The position numbers and the translations under genes are program-made. Below the pieces are notes generated by a model. It had not been told where the DNA came from. It made no database searches and worked only from the letters and a program-made list of their open reading frames with translations. From assembly GCF_050908845.1 (NCBI RefSeq), contig NZ_CP194171.1, positions 2,728,001 through 2,792,000 on the forward strand: 64,000 nt of DNA, written 5' to 3'. Of this stretch, positions 53,552 to 60,659 are shown in pieces. Numbering within the stretch: position 1 is the first letter of the stretch; every line of letters begins with the position of its first letter. This DNA is from Marinobacterium_D sp050908845. Its GTDB lineage: Bacteria; Pseudomonadota; Gammaproteobacteria; Pseudomonadales; Balneatricaceae.

Positions 53552-53576
53552 GAAGGGCTGCCCCAGGCGGCCCTTC
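53552..53576 (+). promoter_or_regulatory. Intercistronic stem-loop between dctP and dctQ
   Basis: GAAGGGCTGCC and GGCGGCCCTTC pair over 11 positions (one wobble) around a three-base loop. No T run follows. Such loops often protect the binding-protein part of the mRNA and raise its level over that of the membrane subunits. Confidence 0.7.
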
Positions 53577-53594
53577 TGAAACCCGGTGTCCATT

Positions 53595-54080
53595 ATGCTT
53601 ATATTCATTAGTCGCGTTCGACGCGTGATCCAGGTGCTGCTGATCGGATCCCTGCTGGCGATGGTGGCCCTGACCTTCGCCGATGTGATCGGTCGCCGCT
53701 TGTTCGGCACACCGATCTACGGCGCACATGACGTCACCGAACACCTGATGGCCGTCATCGTATTCTGCGGGCTTCCGCTGCTGACTTCAGCCCGGGGCCA
53801 CCTGGTCGTTGACCTGTTCGACCGCTATATCCTGCACAGCTCCATGCGCTGGTGGCGCGCGCTGGTATCGATTCTCGGCACCGTTATTCTGTTGTTTCTC
53901 AGTTATCAGTTTGCCTACGCGACCCTGGATGCAGTCGATATCCAGGAAGTCAGTCAGGAGCTGATGATCCCGCGCAGCTACATGTACGCACTGATCAGCC
54001 TGAGCTGCCTGATCAGCGCCATCGCGAACATCCTGCCTGCTCAGAAAAGTGACGATATTCACCCGGAGGAATCGATATGA
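53595..54080 (+). CDS. dctQ: TRAP transporter small permease (DctQ type)
   Basis: Inner-membrane protein of 161 residues with four helices. Seen: VALTFADVIGRRLFGTPIYGAHDVTEHLM near residues 22-50, the family hallmark, and SQELMIPRSYMYALI near 120. I take ATG at 53595; a GTG 9 bp upstream is possible, and neither has a clear ribosome site. Its stop overlaps the dctM start (ATGA). Confidence 0.87.
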   Translation: MLIFISRVRRVIQVLLIGSLLAMVALTFADVIGRRLFGTPIYGAHDVTEHLMAVIVFCGLPLLTSARGHLVVDLFDRYILHSSMRWWRALVSILGTVILLFLSYQFAYATLDAVDIQEVSQELMIPRSYMYALISLSCLISAIANILPAQKSDDIHPEESI

Positions 54081-55369
54081 CCACGGGACTTCTGGCACTG
54101 GCAGCGGTGCTGCTACTGGCCTTTTTGCGTGTACCCCTGGCGTTTGCGCTGCTGACCGTTTCAATAGTGGGTATCGGCATCGACCTGGGATTTGATACTG
54201 CCCTGACGATGACCTCGATGACTGTGTCCGAAGCGGTGTTCTCCTATGAGCTCGCGGTGGTGCCCCTGTTTATCCTGATGGGTAATATTCTCTCCCGTAC
54301 CGGCATCGCCTCTGACCTTTTCCGCGCCGCCAACGCCTACTTCGGGCATATCCGTGGCGGCCTGGCGCTATCCACCATGGTCACCTGCTCCGGTTTCAGT
54401 GCGGTCTGCGGATCCAGCCTGGCAACGGCAGCCACCATGTCCAAGGTCGCCTACCCGAGCATGAAAAAATACGGCTACTCGGACTCGCTGGCCTCGGCAT
54501 CGATCGCCGCCGGCGGTACCCTGGGTATCCTGATACCGCCCTCCATCATCCTGATGATCTACGGCATTCTGACCCAGACCAACATCGGCCACCTGTTTAT
54601 TGCCGGCGTGATTCCCGGCCTGATGGGACTGGCGTTCTACATGCTCGCGATCTACGTTATCGCCCGTGTGAGCCCGGCTCATGCGCCGCGTGGTGAGAAG
54701 GCCGGCCTGGATGAAAAGATCAGTTCCCTGAAAGGGGTGTGGCCGTTCTGCCTGCTGTTCCTGCTGATCATCGGTGGTATCTACGCCGGTATCTTTACCG
54801 CTACCGAAGCGGCCGGCATGGGCGCAGGATTCGCGCTGATTATCTCGCTGTTCCAGCGTCGCATGAGCCGCTCCGATTTCAAGCATATCTTCCTTGAATC
54901 CGCCTTCACCTCGGTGATGCTCTACAGCGTGCTCTTTGGCGCCATGCTATTTGCCAAGCTGATCTCCTTCTCGGGCCTTGCCGAGGGTGTGCTCGAGTTT
55001 GTCGAACAGATGGGACTGACTCCGTATCAGACGATCTTCGCGGTACTCCTGGTGTTCCTGCTGCTTGGCTGCGTCATGGACTCACTAGCGATCATCCTGA
55101 TCTGCGTGCCGCTGTTTACACCGATGATTGTGGCTAACGGATTTGATCTTATCTGGTTCGGGATCATCGTGGTGGTTGCTACCGAGATCGCCCTGATAAC
55201 ACCGCCCATCGGCATGAACGTATTCGTACTGAAATCGACACTGCCGGAGGTTTCCTTCAAGGCGATTTTCAAGGGCCTGCTGCCGTTTATCGGCGTCGAT
55301 GTAATCCGCCTGATTATTCTGGTGGCGTTCCCGCCTATCACGCTCTGGCTGGTGCACCTGATGAAATAA
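54077..55369 (+). CDS. dctM: TRAP transporter large permease (DctM type)
   Basis: Inner-membrane protein of 430 residues with about twelve helices; the ion-coupled transport unit. Seen: VVPLFILMGNILSRTGIASDLF near 55, GSSLATAATMSKVAYPSMKKYGY near 112, AAGGTLGILIPPSIILMIYGI near 140 and TPPIGMNVFVLKS near 375. Overlaps dctQ by 4 bp. Complete. Confidence 0.93.
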   Translation: MTTGLLALAAVLLLAFLRVPLAFALLTVSIVGIGIDLGFDTALTMTSMTVSEAVFSYELAVVPLFILMGNILSRTGIASDLFRAANAYFGHIRGGLALSTMVTCSGFSAVCGSSLATAATMSKVAYPSMKKYGYSDSLASASIAAGGTLGILIPPSIILMIYGILTQTNIGHLFIAGVIPGLMGLAFYMLAIYVIARVSPAHAPRGEKAGLDEKISSLKGVWPFCLLFLLIIGGIYAGIFTATEAAGMGAGFALIISLFQRRMSRSDFKHIFLESAFTSVMLYSVLFGAMLFAKLISFSGLAEGVLEFVEQMGLTPYQTIFAVLLVFLLLGCVMDSLAIILICVPLFTPMIVANGFDLIWFGIIVVVATEIALITPPIGMNVFVLKSTLPEVSFKAIFKGLLPFIGVDVIRLIILVAFPPITLWLVHLMK

Positions 55370-55375
55370 GGCGTT

Positions 55376-55416
55376 CAGGGAGTCATCGCTGGCATAGCAA
55401 CGGCGATTACTCCCTG
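55376..55416 (+). terminator. Hairpin after dctM
   Basis: CAGGGAGTCATCGC and GCGATTACTCCCTG pair with one mismatch, 6 bp past the stop at 55369. There is no T run, but it is the best end signal for the TRAP operon. Confidence 0.5.
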
Positions 55417-55471
55417 GCTGCATAAAGCACCTAAGTTGTGGCCGCAATACATAATCCGGGTATGCTATGCC

Positions 55472-55996
55472 CTATTTAGAGCCCTCGCCGGGAGTCACCC
55501 GAGTCCCAAGTAGCTTCTGATAAAACGCCAGGTCCAGCCAGCGTCCAAACTTGAAGCCTACCTCTTTGAGCGTGCCCGCATGGGTAAAGCCAAGCTTTTC
55601 ATGCAGCGAGATACTGGCCAGGTTCGTCGCATCGATGGCACCAACCATGACGTGGTACTGCTGCTGTATCGCCGCATCTATAAGCTCGGCCAGCAGGATT
55701 TTTCCGAGACCGCGGCCACGGTAAGCCTTATCGATATAAACCGAATGCTCCACCGTATACCGGTTCGCGGCAAAACCGCGAAAGCTGCCGTAGGTGGCAA
55801 AGCCCATTAACCGGCCGGACTCAAACGCCCCAATCACCGGATAGTCGTTTTCAGTCTTGGTGTCGAACCATTGCGCCATGCTGTCCAGGGTGCGCGGTTC
55901 GTAATCATAGAGCGCCGTCGAGTTCTGGATCGCATCGTTCAGTATGGTGAGGATCTGCTCTCCCTCACCCGGAAAACTGCAAGTCGCTAACTGCAT
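55472..55996 (-). CDS. GNAT N-acetyltransferase, phosphinothricin-type
   Basis: Cytosolic acetyl-CoA-dependent enzyme of 174 residues. Seen: early ILNDAIQNSTALYDYEPRTLD, acetyl-CoA site VYIDKAYRGRGLGKILLAELI near residue 90 (R-x-x-G-x-G) and LHEKLGFTHAGTLKEVGFKFGRWLD near 130-155, the hallmarks of the Pat/Bar/MddA group that acetylates phosphinothricin, methionine sulfoximine or other amino acids. Single gene. Its substrate is not known. Confidence 0.87.
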   Translation of the reverse strand: MQLATCSFPGEGEQILTILNDAIQNSTALYDYEPRTLDSMAQWFDTKTENDYPVIGAFESGRLMGFATYGSFRGFAANRYTVEHSVYIDKAYRGRGLGKILLAELIDAAIQQQYHVMVGAIDATNLASISLHEKLGFTHAGTLKEVGFKFGRWLDLAFYQKLLGTRVTPGEGSK

Positions 55997-56038
55997 CTAC
56001 CCCTCCGTCCGGCGTAATCGAAAAACCGGGCGCTATTA

Positions 56039-56638
56039 TCATCCAAGCCGCTGAGATATGCCCTGCGCGATACGGTACAGCGCTTTGACATCATCCAGGG
56101 TTTCACCGCCCACCACGAAAGGCTCGAAATAGATAAGCCCGCTGCCACGCGAACAGGTGACCGACAGCGGATGCCGTGCCCCGCTGCTGCGGGCTACCTC
56201 ATTTACCATTGCGACAAATTTGGTGTCTGGCGCCGCACTTCCGGGTAGCAGGCTTCTGGCCTGACCGTTCTTGTCCAGCAGAAAGAACTCGGAATTGAGT
56301 GTGTCGGGTACCGGGAAGAGTGCAGCAATGCGGTTGAAGTGAGTAGACTGAGCCTGTCCGTGCGGGTTCAGGTCAAGCAGCTCTACGGAGCGGAAAATCC
56401 AAACGGGGTCGCCTTTAACCAGGCTCGCCAGCTGGCCGAAACTCCTTACCAGGCCCGGCTGCTGCAGCGAAAAACAGCGTTCCAGCCGCGCCTCCAAAGA
56501 CGCTTCAGCCCGGGGCTGCATCCTCAACCCGGCCTCTTTGGCAAAGGCTTCAAGCATGGCGCGACGCCGTCGGGCATACCACAGCAGGTAGAGGCCCAGC
56601 GCTACAAAAATCGGAACAAGTATCCAGAAGACGAGCAT
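56039..56638 (-). CDS. Membrane-anchored protein of unknown function
   Basis: I do not recognise this 199-residue protein. It begins with one hydrophobic helix (about residues 3-21) followed by YARRRR, so the N-terminus should face out and the rest should lie in the cytosol. The body is a mixed alpha-beta domain with FSLQQPGLVRSFGQLASLVK and a C-terminal GETLDDVKALYRIAQGIS. No catalytic motif is evident. It stands between the acetyltransferase and a serine hydrolase with no clear operon link. Confidence 0.7.
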   Translation of the reverse strand: MLVFWILVPIFVALGLYLLWYARRRRAMLEAFAKEAGLRMQPRAEASLEARLERCFSLQQPGLVRSFGQLASLVKGDPVWIFRSVELLDLNPHGQAQSTHFNRIAALFPVPDTLNSEFFLLDKNGQARSLLPGSAAPDTKFVAMVNEVARSSGARHPLSVTCSRGSGLIYFEPFVVGGETLDDVKALYRIAQGISQRLG

Positions 56639-57031
56639 TATCCGCTATCTCTTAATGGCAGACTCGGGTGACATCCTTTCGCCGATACCAGCCCGCTAAG
56701 CATTGGGAATGTACCAGCAGAGACCGACGCCTGAAAGCAGGCCCCGCGGCTGTTGCCGGGACGACCGCCACCCAAGGCGTCCGGGCCGGATTTCCCTGCC
56801 CCGTCAAACCATACCTGATTGCCGATGACGCGGAGGCTCGGCTTAAATCGTTAACTTCAGGTGAGAGTAGCGAACTCCTGCGGGACTCAGGCTGTCATTA
56901 CAACAATGCCGTTTACCGTCACAGGCCACAACTACAGCCGCCAACCCGCAAGGAGCCTGCGTTTGTTACTACCGAATCACACAACCGGTAATGTCCGGTC
57001 CGGTCTCGGGCGATACAAAGGTATTCATCGC
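56639..57031. other. Intergenic region upstream of the serine hydrolase
   Basis: About 390 bp. An open frame in line with the hydrolase extends into it but reads as low-complexity and lacks a signal-like start. I see no RNA, repeat or operator. Confidence 0.55.
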
Positions 57032-58042
57032 ATGGTGACCGGACTGATGACCGGCATTCTTCTGCTGGCCCAGGCGGCACCCGCCAGCGCCGATATTCCG
57101 CGACAGCAACAGCTGTTGCAGCGCGCCGAGCAGTTTTCGTCCATCCGCACCCTGCACATCGCCCATAAAGACCAGCTGGTATTAGCCGCTGGCATTAATG
57201 GTGGCAACCCGGATGCAGCCACTAACATTAAGTCCGCCTCCAAACTACTGATGTCGGCGATGGTTGGGATAGCGATCGACAGAGGGCTGATCGCATCGGT
57301 GGAAACCCCGGTGGTTGAACTCCTGCCGGATCAGATCCCGGCGGCCCCTGACCCGTTACTGGAGCAACTGAATGTCGGTCATCTGCTTTCGATGCAGGCG
57401 GGACTGCAACGCACCAGTGGCCAGAATTATGGCCGCTGGGTGAACTCCAGCAACTGGGTTAAATATGTGCTGTCACGTCCCTTTGAAGATGAACCCGGTG
57501 GCGGCATGCTCTACTCATCCGGCAATACTCATCTGCTCTCAGCCATCATCATGGACAGAACAGGCCGGTCCACCTACCGGCAGTTCAACGCCTGGTTTGA
57601 GCCGGCAGGCGTGCGCGTCAGCAGCTGGATCACCGATCCCCAGGGCGTTCCCATGGGCGGCAACCAGGTCGGCATGACACCGCTTTCACTGCTTGAGTTT
57701 GGTGAAATTTACCGGCGCGGCGGCGTGACAGAAGACGGCCAGCGGATAGTTTCGAAGGAGTGGATCAGCCAAAGCTGGCAACCGCGCACTCAATCGATCT
57801 ACACCGACGATCTGCACGGTTACGCCTGGTTTCTGCGCAGGCTGGGGGATTATCAGACCTATTATGGCTGGGGTTACGGTGGTCAGATGCTGTACGTGGT
57901 GCCGGCACTGGAGCTGAGCGTTGTGATTACCTCCAACACGGATAACCCTTCGGGCCGCTCCGGTTACGCCAGCGCCCTGCACCGGTTTGTCAGCGATGAG
58001 ATCATTCCGCGTATCGAGGAACAGATCAGGCCTGAAACCTGA
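57032..58042 (+). CDS. Serine hydrolase, beta-lactamase class C/PBP fold
   Basis: Exported serine hydrolase of 336 residues. Seen: signal peptide ending near PASADIP; catalytic SxxK as SASK near residue 74; YSS (LLYSSGN-like GMLYSSGNTH) near 165 as the YxN counterpart; and GWGYGGQ near 295 in place of the KTG triad. This pattern fits esterases and amidases of the 6-aminohexanoate-hydrolase group better than true beta-lactamases. ATG at 57032 has AAAGG about nine bases upstream; a frame starting 171 bp earlier lacks support and would bury the signal peptide. Confidence 0.8.
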   Translation: MVTGLMTGILLLAQAAPASADIPRQQQLLQRAEQFSSIRTLHIAHKDQLVLAAGINGGNPDAATNIKSASKLLMSAMVGIAIDRGLIASVETPVVELLPDQIPAAPDPLLEQLNVGHLLSMQAGLQRTSGQNYGRWVNSSNWVKYVLSRPFEDEPGGGMLYSSGNTHLLSAIIMDRTGRSTYRQFNAWFEPAGVRVSSWITDPQGVPMGGNQVGMTPLSLLEFGEIYRRGGVTEDGQRIVSKEWISQSWQPRTQSIYTDDLHGYAWFLRRLGDYQTYYGWGYGGQMLYVVPALELSVVITSNTDNPSGRSGYASALHRFVSDEIIPRIEEQIRPET

Positions 58043-58056
58043 ATGCGCCGTTGCTA

Positions 58057-58887
58057 TCAGCCCAGCAGGCGGATGCCTTCTGGATCCTGCTTGATACGCC
58101 CCGCTTTCATCAGCGAACCCAGCGCCATTTTGTACGCTTTTTTGCTGACGCCAAAGGTCTCTCGGATCGCATCCGGGTCACTCTTGTCGCCCAACGGGCA
58201 GTGGCCGTCATGGGCTTCGAGATAATCGAGGATTTTCTGCGCCAGCGGGTCAACTCGGGCATAGCCCGGCTTATCCAGCATGACGTCGATTTTGCCATCC
58301 GGCAGGATCTGTTTGATAAAGCCGCTCATGCGCTGACCGGGCTTCACCTCGCGGAACAGATCCTGGTGATGCAGCAAACCTTCGTAACGGTGGTCAATGA
58401 TCACCGGGTAGCCAAGATCCGTGCGTCGGGCGATCAACAGTTCTACCAGCTGCCCGACTTTCAGATCGGAGGGGTTCTTTTCGATAAAGCGATCGGTTTT
58501 GGCGGAAGCGGCGATACGTTCGCTGTTATCGATGTAGATAAACACCGTGCACCACTCACCCACTGTCAGCGGGCGCAGCTGCTCGGCGAACGGCAGAAAC
58601 AGCTCCTTCGGCATGCCCCAATCGAGGAATGCGCCGACCTTGTTGACGTCGGTAACGCGCAGACGTGCAAACTGGCCCACCATCGCTCTCGGTTTGCGGG
58701 TGGAGGCGATCATGAAATCATCGGAGTCGAGGTAAACAAACACCTGCAGGCTGTCGCCGACGCGGGTATTTTCCGGCACCTCTTTTTTCGGCAACAGGAT
58801 ACCGCCGGCTTCGCCGCCATCGAGATAGACGCCGAAGTCCACTTCGCGAATAACCTTAAGCCTGTTGAGTTGTCCGAGTTCGATCAC
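58057..58887 (-). CDS. CvfB-like S1 RNA-binding protein
   Basis: Cytosolic protein of 276 residues. Seen: N-terminal S1-like domain (LKVIREVDFGVYLDGGEAGGILLP), further S1-type domains (FARLRVTDVNKVGAFLDWGMPKELFLPF near 75; the segment from 145 with IIDHRYEGLLHHQDLF) and a C-terminal winged helix (FGVSKKAYKMALGSLMKAGRI). CvfB relatives bind RNA and affect virulence gene expression in Gram-positive bacteria; the role here is not known. Single gene. Confidence 0.88.
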   Translation of the reverse strand: MIELGQLNRLKVIREVDFGVYLDGGEAGGILLPKKEVPENTRVGDSLQVFVYLDSDDFMIASTRKPRAMVGQFARLRVTDVNKVGAFLDWGMPKELFLPFAEQLRPLTVGEWCTVFIYIDNSERIAASAKTDRFIEKNPSDLKVGQLVELLIARRTDLGYPVIIDHRYEGLLHHQDLFREVKPGQRMSGFIKQILPDGKIDVMLDKPGYARVDPLAQKILDYLEAHDGHCPLGDKSDPDAIRETFGVSKKAYKMALGSLMKAGRIKQDPEGIRLLG

Positions 58888-58971
58888 GATGCTGTCCTGA
58901 GATTTGAAGCCCCGCTGACCGATTAGCCACTGGAGCGTTAAAGATATTGCGCGGAACTTACCGGCAGTGCA

Positions 58972-60210
58972 TCAGGAAGGCAAGGCGCCGCGCAGGTTAA
59001 ATTCGGGATCGGCCGCATCATCAGGCAGCGGAGAGACGCCTGCCTTCAGCAGTTTCCGCGCCATCATATGATCCGCGGGCGCATTGACAGACTCCACGGC
59101 GACCAGCCTACGCTGCTGATAGCAGAACACCGAAAAGCGCTCGCCATGTTCGTCACCACGGATCACCTCCAGGTCATGCCCTTCTGCAAGCCCCGCAATC
59201 TGCAGCTTGGCATCGTACTGGTCGCTCCAGAACCAGGGCACCGCATTGTAGGATACGCTTTCACCCACGAGGGTGCTGGCAACCTGCTTGCCCTGCTCCA
59301 CCGCGTTCTGGATCGATTCGAGCCGCACCGAGCGTTCATATAAAAGGTGGTCAAAGCGTGTGCAGTCGCCGGCAGCAAGGATATCCGGGTGAGAGGTTAC
59401 ACACTTTGAGTCGACAAGAACCCCATCGCGGCAGTTAAGACCCGCCGCTTCTGCCAGCGCCGTATCCGGCTCAACACCGATACCGACCAGCACCAGATCG
59501 GCCTCCAGGGCCCGGCCATCGTCGAGACAAACACCGGATACGCTGCCGTTTTCTGTCACTATAGAACTGACTGTCTGGCCGAGCTCCAAATTTACCCCTT
59601 TCTGCTGGTGGGTGCGCAGGAGCCAGTCAGAAACCGGACCACTGGCGGACCGGGACAGCAGTGTCAGTGACCGGTTGACCAGCGTGACCTGTATACCGGC
59701 AAGCGCCATCGCCGCCGCACCTTCGAGCCCGATATAGCCACCGCCGATAACCACTGCCCGCTGGGCTGCTGACATTGCGCTTTTCAGTGCATCGGAGTGC
59801 GCAAGGCTTTGCAGATAGTGAATCCCCTCGGTATCGCTCCCCGGGATATTCAGCCGTTTCAGCCTGTTACCGGTAGTCAGCACCAGCTTGTTCCAGCCAA
59901 GGCTCTGCCCCGAGGCAAGTGTGACCTGGCGGTTGTCGGTATCGATGGAGATAACCGGATCGTCATCGATCAGGTCGATGCGCTGCTTGCTGTAAAAATC
60001 GGCGTTGCGCTGCAGTACCCGCTGCCGATCCCACTCCCCCTTGAGGTATTGCTTGGACAGCGGCGGTCGCTGGTAGGGCAAACCGGGCTCTTTGCCGATC
60101 AGGGTGATCTTCCCTGCGTACTGCTTGCGCCTCAGCTGCTCAGCCACACTGACACCGGCATGGCCGGCGCCGATAATGATGAGACCCGCATCACTGTCGG
60201 GCTGGCTCAT
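58972..60210 (-). CDS. FAD-dependent ferredoxin reductase
   Basis: NAD(P)H-dependent flavoprotein of 412 residues of the putidaredoxin-reductase/rubredoxin-reductase type. Seen: FAD site IIGAGHAGVSVAEQLR near residue 11, PYQRPPLSKQYLKGE, NAD site VVIGGGYIGLEGAAAMA near 145, and the second FAD site ILAAGDCTRFDH near 275. Paired with the 2Fe-2S ferredoxin just upstream (ATGA overlap at 60207-60210). No oxygenase or P450 partner is in the window, so the electron acceptor is unknown. Confidence 0.9.
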   Translation of the reverse strand: MSQPDSDAGLIIIGAGHAGVSVAEQLRRKQYAGKITLIGKEPGLPYQRPPLSKQYLKGEWDRQRVLQRNADFYSKQRIDLIDDDPVISIDTDNRQVTLASGQSLGWNKLVLTTGNRLKRLNIPGSDTEGIHYLQSLAHSDALKSAMSAAQRAVVIGGGYIGLEGAAAMALAGIQVTLVNRSLTLLSRSASGPVSDWLLRTHQQKGVNLELGQTVSSIVTENGSVSGVCLDDGRALEADLVLVGIGVEPDTALAEAAGLNCRDGVLVDSKCVTSHPDILAAGDCTRFDHLLYERSVRLESIQNAVEQGKQVASTLVGESVSYNAVPWFWSDQYDAKLQIAGLAEGHDLEVIRGDEHGERFSVFCYQQRRLVAVESVNAPADHMMARKLLKAGVSPLPDDAADPEFNLRGALPS

Positions 60211-60530
60211 ATCTGGGTGTCCGGTGTCTGGATCACCATGCCATCAAACTCGGCCTTGATCTCCACCTGGCAGGAAAGACGGCTGTTGGCCTTGCGCTCG
60301 GCGGCGGCGCAATCGAGCATCTCGTCTTCGTTGCTGCTCATCGGCTCCAGCTTGTCGGTGTAGCCCTCGTCGATATAGACATGGCAGGTGGCGCAGGTGC
60401 AGGAGCCGCCGCACTCCGCTTCAATGCCATCAACACCGTTGTGAAAGGCTGCCTCCATCAGGCTCCAGCCTTCCGGCGCTTCCACTTCCTGCTCGGCACC
60501 ACTGGGTTCGATGAAGATAAGTTTAACCAT
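60207..60530 (-). CDS. 2Fe-2S ferredoxin, putidaredoxin/adrenodoxin type
   Basis: Small electron carrier of 107 residues. Seen: cluster ligands in CGGSCTCATCHVYID near residues 40-49 and the last Cys in RLSCQVEIK near 87; there is one extra Cys inside the first motif. The acidic helix (MSSNEDEMLDCA) that docks reductase and partner in this type is present. The downstream gene overlaps it and encodes its reductase. It probably feeds a monooxygenase or a biosynthetic enzyme coded elsewhere. Confidence 0.92.
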   Translation of the reverse strand: MVKLIFIEPSGAEQEVEAPEGWSLMEAAFHNGVDGIEAECGGSCTCATCHVYIDEGYTDKLEPMSSNEDEMLDCAAAERKANSRLSCQVEIKAEFDGMVIQTPDTQI

Positions 60531-60562
60531 TAAAGACTCCTGTCATGGGGCAACACTGCGGA

Positions 60563-60602
60563 CATAATAAAGGCGGTCACCCGGATAAAGAGTGACCGCC
60601 TT
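60563..60602 (-). terminator. Terminator of ppsA
   Basis: AAGGCGGTCAC (60570-60580) and GTGACCGCCTT (60592-60602) pair fully over 11 bp. On the minus strand TTTATTATG follows. It separates ppsA from the ferredoxin gene downstream. Confidence 0.88.
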
Positions 60603-60659
60603 AAGATATAGTCGGCTGATCGGTGCTGTCCACCCGAGCAGCCGGTCGTCAGCCTGGTA

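Noticed and set aside
56861..57031. Longer N-terminus for the serine hydrolase
   Set aside because: The extension lacks a ribosome site and would place the clear signal peptide in the middle of the protein.
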